The position numbers and the translations under genes were made by a program. This document shows positions 1 through 8,797 of a stretch of DNA of 64,000 nt, piece by piece. Under the pieces are notes generated by a model. The model was not told the origin of the DNA. It was given only the letters and a program-made list of their open reading frames with translations, and made no database searches. Origin of the DNA: Pedobacter sp. ok626. Lineage in GTDB: Bacteria > Bacteroidota > Bacteroidia > Sphingobacteriales > Sphingobacteriaceae. Location: the NCBI RefSeq assembly GCF_900100435.1, contig NZ_FNEX01000009.1, forward strand, positions 62,001 to 126,000, written 5' to 3'. Position 1 is the stretch's first letter. Every line of letters starts with the position of its first letter.

Positions 1-87
1 GGTCCTCCATAAAAATTCCTGTTTCGCAGCTTTTGGTGGAATAAAATAATTTTTTTCTATTTTCGGCGCACACATACTATTACACGC

Positions 88-432
88 ATGAAACCCGTTT
101 TTACCTGCCTTTATTACCTGGAGAACCCTGAGTACTGCATAATGGAGATCAAAAGAACAGATCTTACTGAAGATGCTGATATTTCAGAAATTTTCCGCTG
201 GCTTATTCTGGACAAAAAAACAAAACAAATTCAGTCTCTTACCTTCCGGTCGATGGATTCCTCAGGCGAAGTCCAGGAACGATTCTTTGAACAAGGCTAT
301 TTGAAATTCAATGACCAGAGCGCTACTTATATTGAAAAATTCAATTCAGCTCAACATCAACTGGATAACCATGTCCCAGCAATTCTGCCAACACAAATAC
401 AGGATATCGTAACAGCTTATCTCCTTTCTTAG
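88..432 (+). CDS. Unknown 114-residue protein
   Basis: I do not recognise this protein. It has no signal peptide, membrane segment or obvious motif, and its composition is that of a soluble cytoplasmic protein. The ATG at 88 follows an AT-rich upstream stretch, and the reading frame ends only 6 bases before the next gene, a GNAT acetyltransferase on the same strand, so the two are probably cotranscribed. The short spacing and normal codon use support a real gene. No function can be assigned. Confidence 0.65.
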   Translation: MKPVFTCLYYLENPEYCIMEIKRTDLTEDADISEIFRWLILDKKTKQIQSLTFRSMDSSGEVQERFFEQGYLKFNDQSATYIEKFNSAQHQLDNHVPAILPTQIQDIVTAYLLS

Positions 433-438
433 AACCAA

Positions 439-984
439 ATGCTGAAACCGATATTCCTTGAAAACGATACGCTGTTGATCCATACCTTCCGTCCTGAAGA
501 TTTAGGAAGATTCCAGGAGCTCAGCAGCGATATCTTTTCCATTCTATCGGACGACCAAACGCTAAAATTTATCCCCGGAAAGCGGCTACACAACTTACAG
601 GAAGCGGAATTGTTTTTGCAGACCATGGTCATGAATTACCATTCCGGGCACAATTACATCCATTTCATTACGCATAAACAACTCAACAAAGTAATTGGCA
701 TCATCGACCTGATCTCTCCTGAAGTAGCCAAACAGCATTATCAAATGGATCATTATCCATTTTTTATTGAATTTTACCTGAGTGGCTTTGCCAGTGGCTG
801 TTATATCATGACCGAAATCCTGCCGCAATTGATTGACAGCTTATCAGATCAGGGAATTTTAAAGATTGGCGCTGTGGTTAACCGAGAAAACATCGCAGCA
901 AGGAAGGTGCTCGAAAAAGCAAACTTTACCTATAAAGCCAGATTTGACATGCTACAGGATCTGTATGAAACTACAGGCCTATAA
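439..984 (+). CDS. GNAT-family N-acetyltransferase (RimJ/RimL-like)
   Basis: A 181-residue protein with the layout of the RimJ/RimL branch of GNAT acetyltransferases, which move an acetyl group from acetyl-CoA to an amine. The early segment (LLIHTFRPEDLGRFQEL) is the usual first strand and helix, and the C-terminal part (GAVVNRENIAARKVLEKANF) matches the conserved N-x-x-A-x-x-V-L-E-K-x-G-F end of the fold. The classical acetyl-CoA loop (Q/R-x-x-G-x-G/A) is weak: around residues 117-125 it reads SGFASGCYI, so the protein may be divergent. It follows the unknown gene at 88-432 by 6 bases. Its last 14 bases overlap the end of the convergent response-regulator gene. The substrate cannot be told. 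Confidence 0.75.
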   Translation: MLKPIFLENDTLLIHTFRPEDLGRFQELSSDIFSILSDDQTLKFIPGKRLHNLQEAELFLQTMVMNYHSGHNYIHFITHKQLNKVIGIIDLISPEVAKQHYQMDHYPFFIEFYLSGFASGCYIMTEILPQLIDSLSDQGILKIGAVVNRENIAARKVLEKANFTYKARFDMLQDLYETTGL

Positions 985-1705
985 CATCTGGAGAGATTGT
1001 GCCGCCAGAATACAGCGCAAAGAATTCCTTTTTGTAGACCTCGCCAATGGGTAGTTCATTTTCCCCCAGGTAAATCGTATGGTGATCAAAAGACTCGATA
1101 AAATTTTTATTTACGATATAGGACTTGCTTACGCGCAAAAAACTATCCGCCGGAATTTTCTGATGGAAAGTTTTTAAATTCATCGCAGTAATCAACTTCT
1201 GATTTGTTGTATGGATCACTACATAGTCTTTTAACCCTTCAATAAACCTGATGTCAACAAATTTGATTCTGTGAAACCTCCTGTCAGATTTAATCAATAG
1301 GAAATCTGCTGTACTGCCTTCAACTGTATTCTTTTCGGGATGATCTGATAGCAATCCCTGATATGCCTCAGCCTTTCTTATGGCCTTGCTTAGTCTTGAC
1401 TTATCTATTGGTTTGAGTAAATAGTCAATAGCATCCAGTTCATAGCTTTTTAAAGCGTATTGCGGATAAGCTGTGCTGAATATTATCATTGTAGATTCAG
1501 GCAACTCTGTAGCAAACTCCAGTCCGGTCACCATCGGCATTTCGATATCCAGAAAAACCAAATCGACCTGATTTGATCTCAAGAATTCAAGCGCCATCGG
1601 AGCATTGGAAAAGTCTCCCAATATTTCAGTATCGGATACCTCTTTAATCAATGCTGTCATTTCAGCTCTGGCCAGGGGTTCGTCATCTACAATGATACAG
1701 TTCAT
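971..1705 (-). CDS. LytTR-family response regulator
   Basis: Cytoplasmic two-component response regulator of 244 residues. The receiver domain spans about residues 1-120, with the acidic pair D7-D8, the phospho-acceptor Asp53 in LVFLDIEMP, a Thr/Ser switch region (IIFSTAYP) and the Lys in YLLKPI. The LytTR DNA-binding domain follows at about 135-235 (typical FIEGLKDYVVIHT and FLRVSKSYIVN). The start ATG overlaps the stop of the upstream kinase gene by 4 bases (ATGA), a sign of translational coupling, so the pair forms a LytS/LytR-type system. LytTR regulators bind pairs of direct repeats about two helical turns apart, and exactly such pairs lie in the 2767-2969 intergenic region. This suggests control of its own operon and of the divergent barrel gene. 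Confidence 0.93.
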   Translation of the reverse strand: MNCIIVDDEPLARAEMTALIKEVSDTEILGDFSNAPMALEFLRSNQVDLVFLDIEMPMVTGLEFATELPESTMIIFSTAYPQYALKSYELDAIDYLLKPIDKSRLSKAIRKAEAYQGLLSDHPEKNTVEGSTADFLLIKSDRRFHRIKFVDIRFIEGLKDYVVIHTTNQKLITAMNLKTFHQKIPADSFLRVSKSYIVNKNFIESFDHHTIYLGENELPIGEVYKKEFFALYSGGTISPDVIGL

Positions 1706-2766
1706 AAGGGTAAAATTAATGTAATGGTAAACTGATTTTCTGTGGAATTTACAGTCATAGAATAATTCTCATGGTACAGTAGCTCAAGCCTGCGTTTGAT
1801 GTTCGACAGTCCTAATCCACTGTTTTTCTGATCTGTTAAAATAAAATTAGGGTCTATTGAATTTGTACATGAGAAATGAAGCTGATTTCCAAAAAGCGCT
1901 ATTTTGATGCCAATATGAGATTGACCGCCACTGATATTCACACTATGTTTGACCGCATTTTCTACAAACGTGGTAAACAAGTTTGGGGGTATAAAAATAC
2001 CATTCAGTATTCCAGATGTATCCGGGACACTAACGTCAATGACGAGGTGATCCCTCCTAAGCATCTCGAGGTCAAGGAAGTTTGATAAAAAAATGATTTC
2101 AGAGCTCAATAATGTTTGCGCTTCATTGTTCTCGTAAATCTGGTAGCGTAAAAACTCTGAGAGTTTCATAATAACAAGGTTCGCCTTCTCAGGGTCAGTT
2201 CGTATCAATGCTTTTATACCGTTCAACATGTTGAAAAAGAAGTGCGGATTGATCTGATTTCTTAACTCATTAAGTTCCATCCTCAAGGTGATGTTTTTCA
2301 ATTCGGCAATTCGGTCATTGTCCTTTGTCCAACGTTGAAATAATTTAATCATGGTGGTAATCAGAACAATCGACACCGTTATAAAAAATCCCTCAAAAAA
2401 GCCCCTATAGTTCCCAACTTGCGGGATCTCCCCTGAAATCAGATGTGCATGAAACAAAGTTGCCATGAAAGTCAGACTGAGGAATACCAAGAGCGAAAGA
2501 AGAACCAGATACAATAAATGTCTACCCCTAAAGAAAAAAACGGGAACCAAAAAGTACATATTGATATAGCATATTGTGATCAGCACACCATAGACACAGA
2601 ACAATCTATAATACTTTAAAGGTTCGGGATATCCAACCTGCCAATTGGAATAAGAAATTACAACCAAACTTGCCACTAAAAATACAACATGACGTAAGAT
2701 CCTGTACCGATCGTCGATAATAAACTGCAGGAGGTTTGTATTCTTCAGTTCAAGGTTTGCTTTCAT
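1702..2766 (-). CDS. LytS/YehU-type sensor histidine kinase
   Basis: Membrane sensor kinase of 354 residues. Four hydrophobic segments lie in the first 150 residues (around 25-45, 52-80, 84-108 and 122-142). They are followed by a short coiled region and the His_kinase domain (PF06580 type), with the phospho-acceptor His175 in NQINPHFFFNML. The ATPase part shows the N-box (FVENAVKHSV) and a G-box (GLGLSNIKRRLELLY). No separate extracellular sensor domain is visible, so the signal is probably sensed in the membrane. It is the first gene of the operon with the LytTR regulator (4-base overlap). The start ATG at 2766 leaves a 203-base divergent intergenic region carrying ordered repeats. Confidence 0.92.
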   Translation of the reverse strand: MKANLELKNTNLLQFIIDDRYRILRHVVFLVASLVVISYSNWQVGYPEPLKYYRLFCVYGVLITICYINMYFLVPVFFFRGRHLLYLVLLSLLVFLSLTFMATLFHAHLISGEIPQVGNYRGFFEGFFITVSIVLITTMIKLFQRWTKDNDRIAELKNITLRMELNELRNQINPHFFFNMLNGIKALIRTDPEKANLVIMKLSEFLRYQIYENNEAQTLLSSEIIFLSNFLDLEMLRRDHLVIDVSVPDTSGILNGIFIPPNLFTTFVENAVKHSVNISGGQSHIGIKIALFGNQLHFSCTNSIDPNFILTDQKNSGLGLSNIKRRLELLYHENYSMTVNSTENQFTITLILPL

Positions 2767-2821
2767 TTCAAATTTTTATAATTAACGAAGATAGCGGAAT
2801 ACCACAACCTCATTGACAAAA

Positions 2822-2852
2822 TTATACTAAACACCTCCCTTATTATACCAAA
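2822..2852 (-). promoter_or_regulatory. Candidate LytTR operator facing the kinase operon
   Basis: Two 10-base boxes, TTATACTAAA at 2822-2831 and TTATACCAAA at 2843-2852, lie exactly 21 bases apart. On the minus strand they read TTTGGTATAA, 11 bases, TTTAGTATAA. LytTR regulators are known to bind direct repeats about two helical turns apart. The pair lies about 55 bases upstream of the kinase start at 2766. Confidence 0.6.
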
Positions 2853-2868
2853 TTCAGGGTATTTCAAT

Positions 2869-2899
2869 TTTAGTATAATAACTAAGCGCTTTGGTATAA
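2869..2899 (+). promoter_or_regulatory. Candidate LytTR operator facing the barrel gene
   Basis: Boxes TTTAGTATAA (2869-2878) and TTTGGTATAA (2890-2899), again 21 bases apart, are the inverted counterpart of the pair at 2822-2852. They lie about 70 bases upstream of the gene at 2970. The mirror arrangement suggests that one regulator serves both divergent promoters. Confidence 0.6.
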
Positions 2900-2969
2900 A
2901 AACAAAAATAGGCATTCACATTATACATTTCTTTGCATTCAATTCACCATCAGAATCTTAACAGAACAC

Positions 2970-3992
2970 ATGAATAGGATAAAAAGTACGATGACAGTAT
3001 TGGGCATACTGGTCATGTCAACAAAGGGCTTCTCCCAGGTTACAGACAGTATCCCGAAGAAAGCAGATGATAGTTTGAGCATACGAAAACGAGTAGTTGC
3101 CTTTGCAGCTGATAAGTTTGCTATAGCCCGGCCCTTAAATTTCGAGTTCAGTAATACTGCCCCATATCATTACAAATCAAAGAATGAAGGGAATATCTTG
3201 CCAGGCGGAAGATTGACCCGTTTTCAGCAGACAAAATTAAGTGCCAATATAGATTTGATTAAAAGGAAAACCTGGCTCCTAAGCACAACCCTCGGCTACA
3301 AATCCACTTCGACAGCAACAGAAGTTGTTCAAACCGGCACGACAGCGCAAACCACTTTAGAGAATGACTATTATTACCTGTTTTCATCACTGAACCTGAC
3401 TTATTTTTCCTCTTTATTCGGAAAGCGGGTCATCTATAATTCGAGTCTGGTGGTAGATGGTAGTGATAAACATTTCGAAAGAATAAAAGGATTGTTTGCC
3501 GGAGTAATGGTATTGAAAGCCAATCAGAAGACTAAGATGACAGCGGGGTTCATGGTTAACATTGATCCGGGAGCACTGACACCATTTATCCCAATATTCT
3601 CTTATGAACATAAATTCAACAATGGCTTAATCGCTGACATTTTCCTTCCCCGAAGCATACAGCTAAGAAAATTTGTTTTTAACCGCAACGGTAGAGTTTC
3701 ATTAGGTACAGAAATGGACGGTACCTCATTTTACCTATACAATTTGGACGGTACTGCTCAAAAATATGAATATAGGCAATTGGATATCAATTCGGGACTA
3801 ACCTACGAACATGTAATTGCAAAACACTTTATGCTTACGGCAAAAAGTGGAGTAAAAGCTACACCTGCAGGTAGAATATTTAAAAAAGAGGAGACATTTC
3901 AAGATCCCGTTTATCAAATCACACCAGATCCGGCATTTTATTTCAATATAGGCATCTCCTTTAATCCTTTTTCTTTATTGAGGAAGAATTAA
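2970..3992 (+). CDS. Probable outer-membrane beta-barrel protein (DUF6268-like)
   Basis: A 340-residue secreted protein. Residues 1-22 form a signal peptide ending near GFSQ. The rest is made of alternating amphipathic strands rich in aromatic residues, in the style of small Bacteroidota outer-membrane barrels, and ends with ISFNPFSLLRKN. It resembles the DUF6268 group of predicted barrels, though I cannot confirm this without a profile search. It is divergent from the LytS/LytTR operon, and the shared intergenic region carries two mirror-image LytTR-type box pairs, so it is the likeliest target of that two-component system. A small cytoplasmic protein gene follows 21 bases downstream. Confidence 0.7.
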   Translation: MNRIKSTMTVLGILVMSTKGFSQVTDSIPKKADDSLSIRKRVVAFAADKFAIARPLNFEFSNTAPYHYKSKNEGNILPGGRLTRFQQTKLSANIDLIKRKTWLLSTTLGYKSTSTATEVVQTGTTAQTTLENDYYYLFSSLNLTYFSSLFGKRVIYNSSLVVDGSDKHFERIKGLFAGVMVLKANQKTKMTAGFMVNIDPGALTPFIPIFSYEHKFNNGLIADIFLPRSIQLRKFVFNRNGRVSLGTEMDGTSFYLYNLDGTAQKYEYRQLDINSGLTYEHVIAKHFMLTAKSGVKATPAGRIFKKEETFQDPVYQITPDPAFYFNIGISFNPFSLLRKN

Positions 3993-4013
3993 AAAGCCAC
4001 AAAACGAATAATC

Positions 4014-4238
4014 ATGGTTGCAATTTTCAAAACAAATGTCAAACACCCCGCAGCTGCAATGAATGTCATTACGGAGCTATTGTGCAAATATCCTGCGTTC
4101 AAGGTTTCCTTCGATCTGGAGGATGTGGATAAAATACTCAGAGTTGAAGGGAATTGCTTCCATGTGGAAGATATTATCTTTTCCCTTTTAAATAGTGGCT
4201 ACACCTGTCTCTATCTCCCCCATGATATCATTGACTAA
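4014..4238 (+). CDS. Small HMA-fold-like protein of unknown function
   Basis: A 74-residue protein. Its pattern of strand, helix, two strands, helix and strand (VAIFKTNV, AAAMNVITELL, KVSFDL, KILRVEG, DIIFSLLNSGY, CLYLP) resembles the ferredoxin-like fold of heavy-metal-associated domains. The CxxC metal site is absent, so it should not be called a metal chaperone. Similar short proteins with an F-DLED-D-ILR core occur widely in Bacteroidota without known function. It lies 21 bases after the barrel gene and before a strong hairpin, so it is probably the last gene of that transcript. Confidence 0.65.
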   Translation: MVAIFKTNVKHPAAAMNVITELLCKYPAFKVSFDLEDVDKILRVEGNCFHVEDIIFSLLNSGYTCLYLPHDIID

Positions 4239-4248
4239 CGGTTTAGCA

Positions 4249-4280
4249 TAGCAAAAACGCACATCTATGCGTTTTTGCTA
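4249..4280. terminator. Bidirectional hairpin terminator
   Basis: A perfect 13-base inverted repeat (TAGCAAAAACGCA at 4249-4261 and its complement at 4268-4280) with a 6-base loop lies between two convergent genes. Each arm holds a run of A or T, so it can end transcripts from both sides. Confidence 0.8.
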
Positions 4281-4285
4281 TAATA

Positions 4286-6733
4286 CTATCTTCTATTTAA
4301 CTGATAGTCCAATAATTTAATGGCAAAGCCACCTACAACACTGCGAGCCTGAAAACCTACTTGCTTACCATTGGTAGTTTCATACCAGTCACTTAATGGA
4401 ACTCTACTTGGCGACTCGATAGCAAACTTATCAATTGGTTTGATTAGTTTCTCAAAATCAGCCCGATTATCGGTCAAGGTTGCAGTCCACATAATCCAGT
4501 CAGATTTGGTATAAGTTTTACGGCTATCCAAGGGCAAACCAAAGGCATTTTGCTTTTTCAGATAAAAATCAATCTCCTTTTTATAAACGGCTTCTGGAAA
4601 AATATCAAGCTTCAATACCTTATCCCATACCAGATTATACTTCTGGCTCCAGCTATTTTTCAAATCAAATGTTAAAGTATAATGGTCTCCAGCATCGGCC
4701 ATTTCCATCCATTTTTTCGCCATTTCTTTAGCCATTGCTTTATACTTTCCGCTCGCTTCTTTTTCGCCCAATTGTTGGGCAAGCATTCCGTAACCTCCTA
4801 AAGCTACAATAGCCTTAACCGATAAGTTTGTATTCCTGGCCAGGTGACCAGCAAAATCATCGGTACATAGCTGATTTGCCGGATCAAAGCCTTCCTTACT
4901 CAAGTAATCTGCCCAAACAGAAAGGGTCTTCCAATGCTTTTTAGCATAGGCTGCATTACCTTCAACTTTGGCAATCGCTGCAGTCAGAATAAGCATGTTG
5001 CCAGCTTCCTCTACAGGCATATCTTCACCATAAGTTTGTCCATTGGCCAAAGGGTAAGTACCTAAATCATGTGCAGGAAAAGGTTTCTTCCATCTTCCGC
5101 TTTCGCTATAATAGAAAATTCCATTTAGCATTCCTTTTAATAAATCCGTATTGTATACCAAAAACAATGGCGCAGAAGGGTAAGTTACATCTACAGTATT
5201 GATAGAACCATTACTAAAGTTCTCTTTAGACAGAAATAAGATATCACCCTGCGGACTTTCTACTAATTTATGAGCAGAGATGGCCTGACGATACGAAATA
5301 TCTGAAAGATCAGCATACTCCTTACCTCCAACCTTTAGGTTTGCAGCACGATACTGCTGATTAAATGCATCACATTTTTTTAAAACAGCAGCATATTCAT
5401 TGCTTGCAAGTGTAAGCTGTTTATCTATCGTCTGGTTATTTTTACGATTCCACCAAGGCTTTAAATTTTCACCGAAATACTGAACAGACTCAATATCATC
5501 ATAGCCAATCAATACTGTTTTTTCTGTACTTCCAATACCTACGTTAAAAGGCAATACTGTAGCCAGTGTTAAGTTATTGCCTTTCGCTGGACCAGCATCT
5601 ACTTTTCCGCTTATAAAAGATGAGATCGCATTGGCGGATGAAGTAACATATTGTTTTCCAGTATTTTGAGCAACAGCAACGTACATATAACCCCAATCGA
5701 TACGGATATCATCCCCCTTTTTCTTCAAAATCGGCTGTGCTATTGTACCCGCTTTAAGTACCGAAAGTGATCCATTCTTGTAAGCCGATGCCTCAACTTC
5801 CTGAGCAGGATTATTGGTCGCTATATCAGTAGATGCACCAAAATAAACCTGTGCATTGTGCTTTTTCCCATCATTGGCTCTAAGCTTGAACGACACGTAA
5901 GAAACCGGTCTGGCCAACAGATCAAGATTATCCATCAGCAAGGGCGATGTAAAAGTGAGCTCAAGATCGACCTTACCTGCGCTAAACTGATAAATGGTTT
6001 GCGTAGCATTTATGGTAACCCTATTTTGTTTAGCCAAAAGCACCGATTTTAATTCCGCCGCAGGCTTTTCAACAGCTAAACCGATATCTAACCATTGCCC
6101 ACCTGCTGTATTTTTAACATGTGCAGCGAGTACATTTTTGCCTTTTCTCAATACACCCTTTATCTTTTCATCAATAGGGATATAAACATACTTGCTGGTC
6201 CAGCAGTTACAATTGTAAACTTTAACACCGTTTAAAAACAGATCGATGTTGTCGTCATGATTGATTCTCAAATTTAACCCCTTAACATCAATGTTATCGA
6301 GATTAAACTCGCGGCGCATCCAAAGGTTATCGCTTTTCCATTGGGTTTTTGCATCGCTGTCACCAAATGGCGCATTTCCGGTTTTCCAGTCATGATCATT
6401 GTAATCCGTTTTTTCCCAACCCGCAGTCGGTTCAGTTTCCGTATACTTTGCAGTATAAGGTTTGCCTTCAGCTGTAGGTAAAAGCATTTCAAAACTCTTA
6501 TCGGCTTTACCTAAAAAACTATAAACCTCTTGATCAACTTTTATCAATCCGGATAGCGCATGGTTTGTGCCAGTCCAGTGTTTTGTTGCCCCGGCATTAA
6601 GATGATCAGAAAACGACCAGATACTAAAATAAGGATCGTGCGTAATCAATGGATAGGCCGGCGCTTTGCGTTGCTGGGCAGATACACCAAGCATTGCTGC
6701 AACCAGGCCTAAAGAGAGAAGGATTCGTTTCAT
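4286..6733 (-). CDS. Secreted glutaminase-A-like / DUF4965-DUF1793 protein
   Basis: An 815-residue secreted protein with a signal peptide (about 1-19, ending SAQ). The order resembles the GtaA-like family: a DUF4964-type N-terminal segment (PLITHDPYFSIWSF at about 27-40), a beta-sandwich with a jelly-roll piece (DNIDLFLNGVKVYN), then a DUF4965/DUF1793 alpha-helical barrel from about 480 (DISYRQAISAHKLVESPQGDILFLSKE). Members are often called glutaminase A, but in Bacteroidota they sit in carbohydrate loci and may act on glycans; the true substrate is unknown. It is the last gene of the six-gene PUL1 operon, 36 bases after the GH43 gene, and ends at a bidirectional terminator. Confidence 0.75.
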   Translation of the reverse strand: MKRILLSLGLVAAMLGVSAQQRKAPAYPLITHDPYFSIWSFSDHLNAGATKHWTGTNHALSGLIKVDQEVYSFLGKADKSFEMLLPTAEGKPYTAKYTETEPTAGWEKTDYNDHDWKTGNAPFGDSDAKTQWKSDNLWMRREFNLDNIDVKGLNLRINHDDNIDLFLNGVKVYNCNCWTSKYVYIPIDEKIKGVLRKGKNVLAAHVKNTAGGQWLDIGLAVEKPAAELKSVLLAKQNRVTINATQTIYQFSAGKVDLELTFTSPLLMDNLDLLARPVSYVSFKLRANDGKKHNAQVYFGASTDIATNNPAQEVEASAYKNGSLSVLKAGTIAQPILKKKGDDIRIDWGYMYVAVAQNTGKQYVTSSANAISSFISGKVDAGPAKGNNLTLATVLPFNVGIGSTEKTVLIGYDDIESVQYFGENLKPWWNRKNNQTIDKQLTLASNEYAAVLKKCDAFNQQYRAANLKVGGKEYADLSDISYRQAISAHKLVESPQGDILFLSKENFSNGSINTVDVTYPSAPLFLVYNTDLLKGMLNGIFYYSESGRWKKPFPAHDLGTYPLANGQTYGEDMPVEEAGNMLILTAAIAKVEGNAAYAKKHWKTLSVWADYLSKEGFDPANQLCTDDFAGHLARNTNLSVKAIVALGGYGMLAQQLGEKEASGKYKAMAKEMAKKWMEMADAGDHYTLTFDLKNSWSQKYNLVWDKVLKLDIFPEAVYKKEIDFYLKKQNAFGLPLDSRKTYTKSDWIMWTATLTDNRADFEKLIKPIDKFAIESPSRVPLSDWYETTNGKQVGFQARSVVGGFAIKLLDYQLNRR

Positions 6734-6769
6734 TTGTTTTGTGTTACGTATTTGATTGTGTGTGTGTGT

Positions 6770-7777
6770 CTATTTTATTATAACTGGTCTGATAGGTTCA
6801 CCACTAATGCTGATCACACCCTGTGCGGAGAAACCTAAATCATTGATATAAGACCTTCTTGGCCCAACGTTATTAATATCCGCATGTGCATGATAAATAT
6901 ATTTGTAAGTACCATCTGCACAAACGAAGGGGGCACCATGACCAGTACCAACCAATCCCGAAGCGGCGGGCTTATCTCTACGTAGAATTGGATTTTCATT
7001 ATACTTCTTCCACGGCCCTTTAGGGGAACTTGCTGTCGCATAGCCTACCCCATAGTTTTTACTCTCGAAATGATTTGCTGAATACATTAAATAATAAGTC
7101 TCTCCTTTCTTCAACACTGAGGGCCCTTCTGCAATAGTGCCTTGAATCTTTTCCCAATCCTCTTCAGCACTAATGCATTTAGTCAAGGTATTCGTTTTTA
7201 TGCTTTGCAGGTCATCATTCATTTCGGCCACCCAGATAACATTGCCTGAAGTAAAACGTACAAAATAGAGGTAAGGAGTACCGTCTTTGTCTATAAACAA
7301 CGATGGGTCAATTCCTTTTTCATTTACAACAATAGGCTTTTTTTCATCCTGCACAAAAGGCCCGGTAGGTGTATCTGCCGAAGCCACACAAATATGCTCA
7401 TCAACAGTATAAAACATATAAAACCTATTTTTCGATGCAACATAATATACTTCAGGGGCCCAGTACCATCTTGTTCCCCATGAGTTCTCTGGTGACAGGG
7501 CAAGATGGTCGCTCCTCTTCCAATGCTTCAGATCTTCTGATATATATACTTCAAAACCGTTTATACGCGTCCCATAAGCATAGTATTTACCATTGTGATA
7601 CAATACATATGGATCTGCAATAGGCAACTTGTCTTCAATAATCTCATAGGAGATTGGTTTTACACCTTCTATATCAGGAGTTAAACTAACGCTACCTCCA
7701 CAGGATAGTGAGCATACACACAACGCAAATAAAATGCAGATTACCGAACTATTTTTAATACTTCTCACAATTACCAC
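6770..7777 (-). CDS. GH43-family glycoside hydrolase, lipoprotein
   Basis: A five-bladed beta-propeller glycosidase of family GH43 (typically alpha-L-arabinofuranosidase, arabinanase or beta-xylosidase), about 335 residues. The catalytic triad is readable: base Asp55 (IADPYVLY), pKa modulator Asp157 (GIDPSLF) and acid Glu217 (AEGPSVL). A signal peptide ends at lipobox Cys26 (CSLSC), so the enzyme is probably lipid-anchored. The start is a GTG at 7777, overlapping the upstream stop by 7 bases. A second GTG at 7768 gives MRSIKNSS, a more usual signal peptide, and may be the true start. It belongs to the PUL1 operon between the DUF1735-type lipoprotein and the DUF4965-type enzyme. The subfamily is not assigned. 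Confidence 0.88.
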   Translation of the reverse strand: MVIVRSIKNSSVICILFALCVCSLSCGGSVSLTPDIEGVKPISYEIIEDKLPIADPYVLYHNGKYYAYGTRINGFEVYISEDLKHWKRSDHLALSPENSWGTRWYWAPEVYYVASKNRFYMFYTVDEHICVASADTPTGPFVQDEKKPIVVNEKGIDPSLFIDKDGTPYLYFVRFTSGNVIWVAEMNDDLQSIKTNTLTKCISAEEDWEKIQGTIAEGPSVLKKGETYYLMYSANHFESKNYGVGYATASSPKGPWKKYNENPILRRDKPAASGLVGTGHGAPFVCADGTYKYIYHAHADINNVGPRRSYINDLGFSAQGVISISGEPIRPVIIK

Positions 7778-8778
7778 TGAATTTGCTGATCCTGGTCTGG
7801 TATAAGCGTATTCAGGTCACGTTGCATAGATAAAGTACCTTCTACCTTATATTTCAATCGCTGTCCTGGTACAGTTGTATAATCCTCAAACTCGTAGGAC
7901 AGATAAAGGGTAATATATATGTGTTTCATATAGGGAAGTTTCGCATCCATTTCTTCGTCAATTGTATAATAAGACTGGGACGTCCCTAGCTTAAACTTAT
8001 TATTTACCACATTGTCACTCCAAACTTCCAGCTTTTTCTTCCGATTCTGAATATCTATGTTCTCATCAGTAAACTTCATCAGTATCTTGTAATTCTTACG
8101 GTCCAAATAATCAATATCCCGGGTCCCGGCGTATAGAAATATCGTTTTGTCATCCGCTACATACGTGCGATGTTTGTTCAGTGTTAACGGCTCCGTATCA
8201 CCATCAAGAAAGATCTTGTATAAGGTACCACCATACTCGCCCGAGTAATTGTTAAATGGCATAACACGCAACATTGCTCTACGGAAACTTTTGTTCGGAT
8301 TTGCTTTGTAGTCATAAGATGGATCATCTAAAATCTGCAAGGGTAACACCCATTTGTCAGATTGATCCAGATCACTCATTGTAAAATCTATAGGTAATGA
8401 GATTGTACTAACGCCCTCTGGAATTGTGATTGTGGCAGGAAGATTATAATATTTTCGATCTAATTGTCTAAAATACAATTCCTGACGGTGGCCATATTGC
8501 TCCTGGTTTAGTCTCGCAAGTGTATCAGGATCCAAACCGATATGTATGGTCCGGGATTTATTATTTGGAGTAGACCCACTCATTATAATTGGAAGATTGT
8601 ATCGCACTACGCCGTTAGCATTGTAACGTAAATAACTCCATGTCACCCCTTGACTACCTGGTATGGCTTTAAACGATGCCATTTGGGTAAATTGCTCATC
8701 TTCCCATTCATTTTTACATGAAATAAAGCAGCTTGCTGTTGTTAATATCAAAAACAATATATATAATTTCTTTTTCAT
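7771..8778 (-). CDS. SusE-like surface lipoprotein (DUF1735/DUF4973 type)
   Basis: A 335-residue lipoprotein with a signal peptide and cysteines at 17 and 21 (Cys21 before KNEW is the likely lipid site). The middle (SRTIHIGLDPDTL, then TITIPEGVSTISLPIDF) matches the DUF1735 beta-sandwich often found after SusD. The second half is a separate beta-rich domain of DUF4973 style. Proteins in this position usually bind glycan at the cell surface and help the SusCD importer. It follows SusD by 19 bases and overlaps the next GH43 gene by 7 bases. It shows no catalytic residues, so a binding role is inferred from family and context. Confidence 0.8.
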   Translation of the reverse strand: MKKKLYILFLILTTASCFISCKNEWEDEQFTQMASFKAIPGSQGVTWSYLRYNANGVVRYNLPIIMSGSTPNNKSRTIHIGLDPDTLARLNQEQYGHRQELYFRQLDRKYYNLPATITIPEGVSTISLPIDFTMSDLDQSDKWVLPLQILDDPSYDYKANPNKSFRRAMLRVMPFNNYSGEYGGTLYKIFLDGDTEPLTLNKHRTYVADDKTIFLYAGTRDIDYLDRKNYKILMKFTDENIDIQNRKKKLEVWSDNVVNNKFKLGTSQSYYTIDEEMDAKLPYMKHIYITLYLSYEFEDYTTVPGQRLKYKVEGTLSMQRDLNTLIPDQDQQIQW

Positions 8779-8797
8779 TGTCGCTAATTAAAATAAA

